A DNA stretch of 64,000 nt from Rotaria sp. Silwood1 (GCA_905250075.1 CAJNOP010000059.1:248001-312000), one strand, 5' to 3'; positions 1 through 10,396 are shown, counted from the first letter of the stretch. A program made the numbers and translations. Notes: generated by a model from the letters alone, not told the origin.

Positions 1-1924
1 ATCGTTTATTGACACCTGATAAAGAATAAAGTATTTCTGCATTAGACAATTTTTTGAAAATATAAATAAGAATTTCATCTGGTAAAACATTCAATTGAAT
101 ACATGAATATTCCATGATCATCTATATCGATATCTATTTTACTCATCTCATAAATGTCAGTATTTATATTGACATACTCAAATATTCTCTATCTGACCGA
201 TGTCGTCCATAAAAACAATGATACATTTTTCTATAATCTTAATTGATGATGAATCAATGGATAATCATTCGAGTAATATTTTTTTTTCTCTCTCTATTCC
301 CTCGACTGAAGGGGCGATCACATATGAAAAAAAAAAGATACATTTGTATGTAATCATCGATTGACCTAAATGTAATGGAATTGATTTTTTTAAAGAGGGT
401 GTGGGTGTGGATGGGAGTCTTTCTTAGTACATCCATATCCACATCTACACCCCACCATAAGCATGCGTACTTAGTAGTTACCTGATAATCATTATACTCT
501 TTAGATTTTATCGTACTTCTAATGTATGTTGAAGGTCGAATTGGGTAGAAGTTCTTCTTATAAAAAAAAGAGTATGTGAACTCGAATTTTATCTACGAAA
601 AAATCTTCTGCTTGCACATGCGCTTGTAAGCATATAAGTTTGATTAGGTAAAAAATAAAAAGCTGTTCATAAATACATTTTGATAGATATGAAATTAAAA
701 CAGAAATTTTTGGGAACGTCAGTTTTTAGCGTCGTTCTCGTTCTCATGTTTCCGTTCTCGAATTCTTTACGGAAATTCCCATTTCCGATTTCCGCGGGAA
801 ACGGGATGAGAAAACTCGGGAAAAAATTGTTTCTGCAAGACACTAGTTGAAACATAGATTTTGCAAGTCTTTTTTGTTTCGTCATGTACTGGCTGGTAAT
901 TATTTAGAAGAATATAATCAGATGATATGAGACTTAAATTTTATTCGAAATCAATAAAAAAAAGGAACCGAAATATTTTATCGAAATTCACTATGAATAT
1001 ATTAATTATTCTACTATTTATTGTAGTGTTTGACCATCAAAAATGGTCTTGTCTATATCTCAGCTCTTATTCACTCAAATCACTCGAAATTAATACTAAA
1101 GTATCTATCAATCATGCTCTATTTATGCTGCTAAAATCAGGTTTCTATCTCTTGTCGTTTGCGAATGGTTTAAAAAATAAACTAGTTTTTTTTCGCCTAT
1201 TTCATGTGTTTTTATGATTATTCTTCATATTTGCCTTTTCTTCTTTCCTTTTTTTTGGCTTCAAAACAAAAATGTACAGCATGTTTAATTAGCTTTCTTA
1301 TATTACTTTTGAATGTTCTATCTATGCATAACTTTATTTTCATTTTAGCTGTCGTTGTATCACAAAAATTTGACACTCTGTCAATAGTTCCGAAAAACAG
1401 GAAAAAAAACGTGTTCCACTCCTCTTTGAGTCTAGTATGAAGGTAATAAACACCTCAAGTCAAATCTTTCTTCATAAAAAAGATTTACTGATTTGATCGT
1501 TTTCGATTACTGAAAACCACACGTTACTAGCTTTTCTCATTTTTGAAAAATTTACATCTTAGTGGAATTCACTGGTATGCGATACATAATCTGTCCCATT
1601 CCTCATGCCTATCTCCTAAAGAAATATCAGATAGAAATAAAGTTATGGTAAAATTTTTATGTTGAACAGTACGTCGATATGGTGAAAGATGCTTTAAATT
1701 ATTTTCATGATTTTTTTTTTTTTGTTTTTTTTTTTACTTATTTCAAAGTGTTTTGCAAAAGAACAAAAATATAATAAAGAAAATATATTTTATTTTAATT
1801 GATTTACACAAATACTTGCTTTTCGTTTTCGAAAATATTGTTTACAAATATTACAGTTGAAAATATATTTCTGAACAAATATGAAAAGATTTTTTCGTTT
1901 ACTAATCAAAAACAACCAGATTTA
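1..1924. other. stretch without a recognised gene
   Basis: AT-rich DNA with only short open frames and no protein similarity that I recognise. Two TGTGGG-like units lie near 408-420, too few to call telomeric. The left edge may contain further decayed sequence of the HEATR5 pseudogene whose recognisable part begins at about 1925. Confidence 0.5.
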
Positions 1925-2982
1925 GTTTATTGACGATGAAACATATGCCATATTTGAATGAAATTGTTGATAAATTAACATGACATGATGCAACTAAATG
2001 TAATTGTTATAAAGCTTCTATAACTTCAACTTGAACAATTGGTTCAATATGCATTTGTAAAAGATGTTACTAGTTGTTAAACATGATGAACGTAATATTG
2101 ATATGTAATTTGTATTTGTTTGAAGTTCCGGACCAATTGTTATAATTAATGCTCCAAGTAAACGTCCACAACATTGAAATACATCATATTGTGATAGTGA
2201 AATTGATAGAAGAATATATAAAATTAATACTAAACATGGTTCAATATATCAACAAAACATCTGTTCACTACAATCAGCCATTAATGCTAAAGTATGCAAT
2301 GCTCATACTTGTACAATTGATGCTGATTGATCTTGTTCAAGTGTAAGATGTATTGATAGATATAAATTTAAATATTATCCTGTACTCATTCCATCAATAT
2401 AATGATGTAAACATTCAAGTGCTAATGAATAACCTGTACGAAATGAAACATCATGAAATTCTTTCAAACGATCAAAACACATTTGTGTTATATCAGCAAC
2501 AATATGTCCATCACCAACAACTTGTGTTAAACGACCAAGAGCTTCACCAGCTGCACAACATAACATGGGATTTTGATGACTTAATGTTTGCATAACAAGT
2601 GTACAGGCAGTTGTTTTGACATTCTTATCATCGGTTGATGATGATTGTTTCGTTTCAGCTAATGTTTTTAATGCGGTTAAAACAGCTGTAAATATATTAA
2701 CTTGTACAGCTTCTTGTCGTACATCTTTTGATTGTTTAATCATATCAATAGAATGTTGTAACATATTTAAACGATATTTATCTGATACACGAATAAATAT
2801 TGTACCATAAAGAGTATTGATACATCAACAACAGCAATATCTAACGATAATGGATCCGGAATATTTAATTCCACTAGACGAGAATAATAAGCATTGCTAG
2901 AATTATTATTTGTTGTTGATGATAAACGAAAAAGATAATTAATAATATTAAACGAAGTTAAAGACGTATCTCGACGATAGAG

Positions 2983-3502
2983 CATACAATGGGTTATTTA
3001 AATTCAATCTGACTTTAAAAAGAAAAAAGAGCACTTGATTTCAAATTGAAATAGGGGACTAAGGGGACTAAGCTGACTAACTAAGGGGACTAAGGGGACT
3101 AAGCTGACTAACTAAGGGGACTAAGGGAACTAAGGGGACTATTCAGTGAGAAAGCGTGTTTTCCCACCTAACACACCTTTTATTTCAGCGTCGCGGCGTG
3201 GGGGCGCGAAGCGCCCCCCGAAGAGCCGCGACCCATGCACGTCTCTGTGTACACCATTATTCCTACCCTTAGGCCGGTTAGTTAGTCCCCTTAGTCCCCT
3301 TAGTTAGTCAGCTTAGTCCCCTTAGTCCCCTTAGTTAGTCAGCTTAGTCCCCTTAGTCACCTTAGTCCCCTTAGTTAGTCCCCTTAGTCCCCTTAGTTAG
3401 TCAGCTTAGTCACCTTAGTCCCCTTAGTTCCTCTGTCTTGGTAAAAATGGGCTGTTATTTTTTTTTCAAAATTCAATTTGAATTAAAAAAACCCATAGAC
3501 TC
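2983..3502. mobile_element. non-autonomous DNA transposon, family B copy 1 (520 bp)
   Basis: The element is flanked by the 8-bp duplication CGATAGAG (2975-2982 and 3503-3510). Its ends are an imperfect inverted repeat around ATGGGTT...AACCCAT with AT-rich subterminal parts (TTCAATCTGA left, TTCAATTTGAATT right). Inside are arrays of a short unit (GGGGACTAAG/CTGACTAACTAA) on the left and the same unit inverted on the right, around a GC-rich centre at about 3185-3245. No coding capacity. It sits in a HEATR5 exon: with the insert and one duplication removed the HEATR5 frame continues. The second copy is at 9093-9494. The 8-bp duplication fits hAT or P superfamilies; I cannot decide which. Confidence 0.88.
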
Positions 3503-4344
3503 CGATAGAGATAAGTTTCATCATGTTCAAGTGCACTTGAACCACTAGTGGAGTGTTGGTTGAAGTTGTTCTTTAATCATTTGATAATCAATTTCTTGTA
3601 ACCAATTACCTGAAAGGACAATCAAATAATGTCTTCGATATTTTAAATCTAACCGGAAATACAATGACGTTTTCTAGACTTTTATTCATTGTGAATTTCT
3701 TAGTGTGCATCAATTCGTGAAGACCAATTGAACTTCGAAACGAAGTTTTCTATAGCTTATGATTCATTAATTATTATTTAACTTTTACTATATTTATTAA
3801 TCCTGGAGATAGCGATGAACTAGAAAATTGTCGTATAGTAGAGATCTATTTCGACTAAGAAAAATGAATGTTCACTCAAAGGAAGTGGCACTTTTCATAT
3901 GTTATATCTCTCACAATTTTTCTGAAACATGATCTGAGAGAAGTATTCAAGTATATGGATAGAGATTTGAATCCACAGTAGAGACCAGCGATTCCAGTCA
4001 TTACTCGATATCGAAACTGGCATGACAAGCGCAATTTCAGTTATAAGAAATTCAAAAAAAAAAGGCAGCTCCGGTTCGGTTCCGAAAATGTCGCATAGAA
4101 TTAAATCCATTAAGTCATCAAACGAATGCCAAGATTTTTGCATGTTTCCAAAGATTTGATTTTCTAATTTTGAAATTAAAGATATCACACACTTCATTAT
4201 TCAAACAAGACACTATTACAAAAAAAAACCTATTGAACTCTTCAATCTCGGATCTTAAAGAGTTAGGATTGGTTAGCATAAATTCGAGAATTTTTGCATC
4301 TGTTGGATGATTTAACGATTCCCGTTCAGTTCTTGGTTCTATCC

Positions 4345-4576
4345 GGTTGGCACATAAGTTCTGCACGTTCTTTTATGGTGTTTTAAGTAAAGTTGAGGCC
4401 TTGAATCTCGTGATTGGAAAGTGACAGAGGTCTAAAATTTTCAGTGTAGATAGAAGTCATAAAGCTCTATCTACACTAAAAATTTCACTCCTCTATCACT
4501 TTCCAATCATGAGATACAAGGCCATAAATTTGCCTACAACACCAAAAAGAAAAAGTGCAGAACGTATGTGCCAACC
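4345..4576. mobile_element. palindromic mariner-like MITE
   Basis: Two arms of roughly 110 bp are inverted copies of each other. The left end GGTTGGCACATAAGTTCTGC is mirrored by the right end GCAGAACGTATGTGCCAACC. A TA follows the right end but CC precedes the left end, so only one side keeps the expected mariner TA. The terminal GGTTGGC...ATAAGT resembles mariner (Himar-type) ends. No coding capacity. It lies inside the 1.8-kb intron of the HEATR5 pseudogene. Confidence 0.75.
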
Positions 4577-5828
4577 TAATAGTTTTTTGAACTGTCGATC
4601 TCTATCTGACAGACATGATCAAGTTTCTATCACATATGCCATAGCAACATCTAGCCGGGATCACAGATCATGACAGACATAGTCATGAAAGTGAAGTTTA
4701 TTGCGAAATTCTTGTGAAATACAATAGAATTTCAGATGTCTATCTTTCTACACTTACTGTAACATTATATAGTAATTGAAAAAATCATACATATATTGCT
4801 GAATCCCTTTATTTACAAAATAAGAAGGTCTATCGTCTTTCACGTTTTAATGCTCTAAGGATTGCGTTAAAAGCATTTTTTTCATTTAACTATTTTTTGA
4901 TTGTGAGTAATGTCATGATGACATAAAATCATTCAAGTAGGATTTGGATATTTTTGATCTTAGCAAAACAATTAATACTTCAAGGAAGAGTCATTTACAT
5001 AAGAAAATACCAAAAATAGGAAATATTTCGAGATTTTTATGTACTTATAATAAGCAAGATATTCGGAATTAGCATGAAAAATAAACTAAAAAATCTATTT
5101 TATATCAAAAAATTTAACCTCTGCTCGCTCTCAACCTTTTATTCCATAAATTTTGTGCATTGCTTTCCTATGCGTTAAATTTCAATGAAAAAAAAAAAAT
5201 TTTTAGTGTATTTTTTTCATGTTGATTCCAAATATCGTGCTTATTTTACATAAACATCTCTATATACCTCTCCATTTTGGTCTTTTACTATACAATTGAT
5301 CTTTCTTCTTAAGACTAAATTTGCAGGGAGTATAATCATAACTTCTTTTTAACTGTGGTTGTTTTTTTCTCTTTTTCTTGAAAAGTTTATAAAGCAACTT
5401 TCTAATTCTTACGAAGTAAACCACTATCATTATCATGACAAATTGATCAAAGTAAAGATGTTGTTGTATTTGGTGAATTATCAGTTAATATAAATTCTGC
5501 AACTAATTCTCTTAATAAAACTTTAAAATGTTATACATAAAGTTTAATTGATATAAGTGAAAGAAGTTCATATAAATGTAAATGAAACATAACTATTGGT
5601 GTTTTTAATTTTGGACTAAATTGTTTAATTAAATTTGTTATATGAACAAATATAATTATGGCATTTTCAATTGGATTTAATATACATTTAAGTAAATCAT
5701 CAGTTATTAAATGATCATCATCTGTTGAACAATTATTTAAAAATCATATCATAGAACAAAGTGCATTTAAACCTTTCTTGTGTTGCAGCTAATAATGCCG
5801 TTAAATATTTCTTTATTGAACAACGAAC

Positions 5829-6310
5829 CAGAGATGTCCATTGCGGCTGAAAATCTACCGCTGCCACGTCGCGGCCTTAGAAAAAAAAAGCTGCCGCGCC
5901 GCGACGGTTTATAAAAGAATGTTGCCGCGACGCTGCCGCACCGCGATGACTTATAAAAGAAACGCTGCCGCGATGAATTATAAAATAAACGTGCCGCCAC
6001 CGCGCCGCTGCCGCGACGGTTTTCAAAAAAGTGTTTCTAATTTCACTGCTGTGACTATATTTGACCAGAGATATGGGTACTAGTCCATCAGATTTATTCA
6101 ATATCAGGGCGTTTCATTTATAAATCCTGAAATTCTATTAAATTCATACAGTTTTTCAATGTCATCCAAAAAAATCCTGCCGCTGCCATGATGGTTTTTT
6201 AAAAAACGTGCCGCTACCGCGCCGCTGCCGCGATGACTTTTAAAAAAGTCTGCCGCTGCCGCGCCGCCACCGCCATCGCGGCAGCGGCAGCGCCGCGATG
6301 GACATCTCTG
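5829..6310. mobile_element. non-autonomous hAT-like element, family A copy 1 (482 bp)
   Basis: The terminal inverted repeat is CAGAGATGTCCATTGCGGC on the left and the inverse of CAGAGATGTCCATCGCGGC on the right. Flanking 8-bp duplications are CAACGAAC (5821-5828) and CAACGAGC (6311-6318), with one mismatch. The two arms are very GC-rich repeats of a CTGCCGCGCCGCGACGG-like unit and its inverse, around an AT-rich centre (about 6025-6175), so the whole can fold back. CAG ends plus 8-bp duplications are typical of the hAT superfamily. No transposase frame. It interrupts a HEATR5 exon exactly between codons for ...NEAR and the following residues. Copy 2 lies at 7414-7869. Confidence 0.9.
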
Positions 6311-6586
6311 CAACGAGCTTCATTATTTGAACCATCAAGTGCACGAAAATCTAATGTAACAGTTCCTTCAAGTTCATTTGTATATACAAAATTATTTTGA
6401 TTAATTAAAGCAATTAAACACTAAAATAAAACTTAAAAAAAACCAATCCATTCAAAAATCTGAATAAATACCATTGCAGCAGTTAATCAAACAGACATAG
6501 CTCGATCATAAAGATGAGTTTTAGCAACTTTAAATATTTCACGATGAACATTATTACCAGCTGAATCAAGTCCATTAATAATAATA

Positions 6587-6690
6587 GGTGCTTGTTCACT
6601 TTAAACATATTCCATACACTAATCCGCGTATTTAACGCTCACACATTAAAGAGTGCGGGTGAGAGCATATGTCGAAAGTGAACAAGTACC
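6587..6690. repeat. short palindromic insertion
   Basis: GGTGCTTGTTCACTTT at 6587 is mirrored by the inverse of GGTACTTGTTCACTTT ending at 6690, giving an imperfect palindrome of about 104 bp with a 60-bp loop. It lies next to the HEATR5 block that ends near 6600 and separates it from the more N-terminal block (6745-6880). It may be a tiny foldback element; no target duplication is clear. Confidence 0.55.
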
Positions 6691-6911
6691 TAATAATACG
6701 TTCAAATGTAAATATTATTTCAAAACACGTTTGAGAATCAAGCATTTCTTTAATATTTTAAGGAACAGTGGACCAGTTTCTTCATATGATCGACCAACTA
6801 ATCAACCAAGATGTTCATAAAAATTCAAGCATCGATCTAAAGAAAAAAAAACAATTCTCGAAAGATTTTCTAGATCAAAAATAGGATGATAGAATAATCA
6901 TTTGGTACTTG

Positions 6912-7112
6912 TTCAGATGAACGATGCCCTCGCCTGATTGGTTACATATATGAAGAGGAAAAGAAAAAAAAATAAAGAGAGATGGTGTAAGTTCTACTCT
7001 ACATCGATGACAGCTATCATCGATGTAGCACTATACGCCATCTCTCGTTCTTTTTTTTTTCTTTTGCTCTTCATGTATGTGACCAATCAAGCGAGGGTAG
7101 TGTTCATCTGAA
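6912..7112. mobile_element. near-perfect 201-bp palindrome (foldback element)
   Basis: TTCAGATGAACGATGCCCTC at the left is mirrored at the right by the inverse of TTCAGATGAACACTACCCTC. Arms of about 95 bp meet at a centre of TACATCGATGACAGC / TATCATCGATGTA. Poly-A and poly-T runs sit symmetrically. No coding capacity and no clear target duplication. It ends 27 bp before the ATG of the Dishevelled pseudogene, where its promoter or 5' leader should be. A partial match to its end (TTCAGATGAACACTGC) occurs near 10165. Confidence 0.75.
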
Positions 7113-7139
7113 GAAATACTGAGACAATTAATCGAAACA

Positions 7140-8560
7140 ATGTCAAAAATGAGTGAAGTTGAACCAACATCATTATCATCAACAACAACTTCAGAAATAA
7201 AAATATTCTATTATATTGATCATGAAGATCTACCTTACTTAACAAAATTAAATGTAACTGGTTTACCACGTTTAAAAGATTTTAAAAATGCTCTTGGTCG
7301 TAATTGTTCAAAATATAAATTTTTCTTTGTTACAAGTGATCCATCTATGGGAAAAGTTAGAGAAGAAATTATTAATGATGAAGAAATTTTACCAGTTGAT
7401 ACACAAGATCGTACAGAGATGTCCATCGCGGCTCAAAATCTGCCGCTGTCGCGCCGCGGCCAAAATCAAACAAAGCTGCCGCGCCGCCCCCGCGACGCGA
7501 TGGCCTGTTAAAAAAAGCTACCGCGCCGCTGCCGCGACGCGCCTTAAAAAAAAACTTGCCGCCACCGCGCCGCTGCCGCACTGGTATTCGAAAAGATGTT
7601 TTGATTTTCAAGATTTTGACTGGTTTGAAATAGAACTGATGCCGCTAATCGATCAGATTCGCTAAGTCTTACAGTATAGCATACATAAACATGCAGATTC
7701 TGTGCAAATTCATGAATTTTTGAAATTTTTTCCTAAAAAGCTGCCGCCGCCACGCCGCTGCCGCGACGGCAAAATAAAAATCTCTCTCGCGCCGCGATAG
7801 TTTTTGGAAAAAATCTGCCGCTCCGGCGCCGCCACCGCCACGGCGGCAGCGCCGCGATGGACATCTCTGAGATCGTATTCTCACTTATCTTATTTCCATT
7901 GAAGATAGTACAACATCAACAACAAATAGTTCATTTAATATTCAACAAGCAAGTCCTGTTGGTTCATTATCATGGATTGTACATACACAACCTTACAAAA
8001 TACATATAATAATCCTCAACAACAAATCTTACTTCATCATCAACAATCGTTACTTAATTCAACAACAAGTATGAATTCAACCATATCAAATACAAATAAT
8101 ACAATGGCTGATAATGAACGTATGTCGTTTGATTTTGTAAAGGAAAAGAATTTTTCTCTAGGTGTTTATTTTAGGTTTTGGTCTTGGGCCTAATTTAATA
8201 GATAATTCTGATATGGCTACTATTGCACGAGCTATGGCTGAACCTGATTCAGGTTTAGATATACATGATAGAAAATGGCTTAACGTACCTATACCAAAAT
8301 CATTTCTTGGTATGAAAGAAAAAAAATTATTTTTACAAATAGTTAATTTTTATGAATATTATTTTAGGTTCTGATGCAGTTAATTGGTTATATAAAAAGG
8401 TCTCTGGATTTGTTATTCGAGATGATGCAATAAACTATGCCTCAACTATGCTTAAAGCAGGTTATATTAATGGTCCGGTTCATAAATCAATATTTTCTGA
8501 AAACTGTTATTATGTTTTTGGCGATATTTATTCACAAGGCAGAAAAAATCTTTTTCTTTT
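7140..8560 (+). pseudogene. DVL: Dishevelled (DVL) gene, broken; DIX and DEP kept, PDZ missing
   Basis: From ATG 7140 the frame encodes a DIX domain (KIFYYIDHEDLPYL, KYKFFF, EEILPVDTQDR). At 7414 a 456-bp transposon splits the exon; after it the DIX end resumes (DRILTYLISIED). A frameshift follows between about 7972 and 8000. A linker reads SPVGSLSWIVHT, resembling the region after the PDZ domain in the family, so the PDZ domain is absent between DIX and linker. The DEP domain follows at 8200-8545 (AEPDSGLDIHDRKWLNVPI, GSDAVNWLYKKV, SENCYYVFGD) with an intron at 8311-8369. Dishevelled relays Wnt signals through DIX polymerisation and DEP membrane binding. This copy cannot make a full protein. 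After the DEP domain the sequence passes directly into CWC22-like exons. Identity is strong for both domains. Confidence 0.85.
7414..7869. mobile_element. non-autonomous hAT-like element, family A copy 2 (456 bp)
   Basis: Both ends carry the same 19-bp inverted repeat CAGAGATGTCCATCGCGGC, and the insertion is flanked by a perfect 8-bp duplication AGATCGTA (7406-7413 and 7870-7877). The GC-rich arms have the same repeated unit as copy 1, around a different AT-rich centre (about 7585-7735). The target lies in the DIX exon of the Dishevelled pseudogene. The perfect duplication suggests that it is younger than copy 1. Confidence 0.92.
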
Positions 8561-8616
8561 CGAAAGGTTTTATTTATTTATTTTTAATTTTTATTTATGT
8601 ATTTCTCAATTAACAG

Positions 8617-9640
8617 TTGATGAAGAACCTGAGAATTATGAATCTGTTGCTGCTAAAACAAGTACTATTGATCATCGTAGTGGTGATTCATTATTAGCAA
8701 AGTTACGTGAAGAAGTGCATTCAGCAATTCAGAGAAGTATTACTGCCAATGAATGTGCACAAAAATTACTTTATATGAATTTATGTCCTGAACAAGAAGT
8801 ATATTTTTGAAATATTTAATTAGTTTTTGGACCATTTAAATTTTAGAAGGAATTATGTCAAGTGATTGTTGATATTTGTGCTGAACAATGAACATACGAA
8901 GGTTTTTTTGGTTTACTTTCTCAATCACTTTGTGACTCAAAACCAAAATATATTCAATATTTTGAAGAACTTTTTCAAGATCAATATGAAATTATAAATA
9001 GTCTTGAAAATGTTCAATTACCAAATGTTGCAAAATTTTTTGCACATTTACTTCTAGTAATTCTATTTCCTGGGGAGTATGTATTCATTTTTCATACAAT
9101 GGGTTATTTAAATTCAATCTGAATTTAAAAAGAAAAAAGAGCACTTGATTTTAAATTGAAATAGGGGACTAAGGGGACTAAGCTGACTAACTAAGGGGAC
9201 TAAGCGGACTATTCAGTGAGGAAGCGTGTTTCCCCACCTAACACACCTTTTATTTCAGCGTCGCGGCGTGGGATCGCGAAGCGCCCCCCCCGAAGAGCCG
9301 CGACCCATGCACGTCTCTGTGTACACCATTATTCCTACCCTTAGGCCGGTTAGTTAGTCCCCTTATTCCCCTTAGTCCCCTTAGTTAGTCCCCTTAGTTA
9401 GTCACCTTAGTTCCCTTAGTTCCTCTGTCTTGGTAAAAATGGGCTGTTATTTTTTTTTCAAAATTCAATTTGAATTGAAAAAACCCATAGACTCTCATTT
9501 TTAATATTAAATAATATTTATTCTTTTCTTTCTAGGTACTTGACTGCTTCCATTCAACTGCACAAGATACAATGTCATCCGCACGTGTTTATGTCAAAGA
9601 TTTACTTTTACAATTAGTTGAATTTATTAATAAATCATAA
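8617..9640 (+). pseudogene. CWC22: CWC22 fragment (MA3 region), broken
   Basis: Exon-like blocks match the MA3 part of CWC22, the spliceosome protein that recruits eIF4A3 for exon-junction complexes. Block 8617-8800 (LREEVHSAIQRS, ECAQKLLYMNLCPEQE) ends at a GT donor; block 8849-9077 (KELCQVIVDICAEQ, YEELFQDQYEIINSLEN-like, VAKFFAHLL) follows an AG. Block 9536-9640 (TMSSARVYVKDLLLQLVEF) follows an intron holding transposon family B. Damage: TGA in place of a conserved Arg codon (near 8890), a frameshift before the last block, and an early stop at 9638-9640. The N-terminal MIF4G domain is absent; the upstream sequence is Dishevelled. It is either a chimera formed by rearrangement or a partial duplicate. 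Confidence 0.82.
9093..9494. mobile_element. non-autonomous DNA transposon, family B copy 2 (402 bp)
   Basis: Flanked by a perfect 8-bp duplication TCATTTTT (9085-9092 and 9495-9502). Ends CATACAATGGG and CCCATAGACTC are identical to the copy at 2983-3502. It is about 118 bp shorter than that copy, mainly through fewer GGGGACTAAG units in both arms. It lies inside the CWC22 pseudogene intron, eight bases beyond the donor GT. Confidence 0.92.
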
Positions 9641-10396
9641 AACGTTCAGTGGTGTTATCTTTCTTTTTTTTTTAATTATATCTTTTTTTTTTCTTCTCAT
9701 TGTATTGCCCTATTTCTGTAAAAGTTATCGGAAAATTATGTGACGAATATAGATGGACTCAGTGCTTTTTATGCTAATTTCAAATATACCCTTTCATTTT
9801 TTATCGGAGAGTCTAATTACTCTGACTTAAATCGACTAAATATCAGTCGAAAACGATATTTTATGACGACCATGAGCATTGTACCTTTCAATGAATTGTC
9901 TTGCTTACAATTAAGGTTGGTGCAATTGTATCATTCTGTAGACACTTTAAAGGCCTATCAAATAATTCATAGTTTAAAATGAGTTGTTGTTTTCAAAGGG
10001 CAATCATGAGAAAACTTTGTCATGGGTGTTTTCTTATTGTAGATGCAAGTATCTAATGTCGTTTGCAGAAAAAGTGAAAGAAGAATAGTTTGTCATATTC
10101 CCATATGCTATTTGGTAGAGAAAAAATTGATTTATAATTTAAACTAAAAGAGAGAAAAACTTTTCAGATGAACACTGCAAAGTATGATGCTATAGGAGAT
10201 AGATAATATTACGTTTTGAGTCAGCCACACACAGTCCGAATGAGGTCTAACTGTCTAATTCGAACTACAGTCGACTCCTACTATCGTAATTGATTATTAG
10301 AAAAATGAGGAGCATAATTTCGAAAAGGAAACAATTTTCTTGGTTAACGAGCCCCCTTCTCTACTTTTTATTGAAATTAAATTAAATAAAACATTT
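9641..10396. other. intergenic, no recognised gene
   Basis: Short open frames only (the longest plus-strand one is at 9740-9982, 80 codons) with no recognisable protein. TTCAGATGAACACTGC near 10165 matches the end of the palindrome at 6912-7112, suggesting a remnant of that element. Confidence 0.5.

Larger units (their letters stand above)
1925..6880 (-). pseudogene. HEATR5: HEATR5-type HEAT-repeat gene, decayed
   Basis: Reading the minus strand from 6880 down to 1925 gives blocks collinear with the N-terminal half of HEATR5A/B, a large HEAT-repeat protein that works with AP-1 and aftiphilin in endosomal traffic. Blocks: about 6880-6745 (NFYEHLG), 6600-6473 (VHREIFKVAKTHLYDRAM), 6418-6319 (FRALDGSNNEAR), 5820-5765, 5700-5413 (LLRELVAEF, NTTTSLL), 3609-3511, 2982-2800, 2764-2375 (AAGEALGRLTQVVGDGH), then 2374-1925 (LLGALIITIGPELQ). 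Damage: several in-frame stops (around 6490, 5540, 5430, 2370 and 2250), frameshifts near 2800 and 2160, and a jump between 5765 and 5700 that skips roughly 330 residues of the family. Two transposons sit inside exons (5829-6310 and 2983-3502). One intron (3610-5412) and others keep GT/AG ends, so this is a decayed gene copy and not a retrocopy. It is clearly non-functional; identity is based on remembered family sequence. Confidence 0.86.

Noticed and set aside
400..422. TGTGGG-like units resembling the bdelloid telomere repeat
   Set aside because: Only about two units plus a degenerate one, with no array; it cannot support an interstitial telomere call.
3055..3140. Regularly repeated GGGGACTAAG units as a possible CRISPR array
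   Set aside because: Units are contiguous and degenerate without spacers, and lie inside a transposon with target duplications.
5841..6313. Open frames rich in Arg, Ala and Gly in the GC-rich stretch, on both strands
   Set aside because: They are translations of the GC-rich transposon arms; frames exist on both strands simply because the repeat lacks stops.
7140..8810. Considering the Dishevelled copy a working gene
   Set aside because: The transposon adds stops in the DIX exon, a frameshift follows, PDZ is gone and the 3' part is CWC22.
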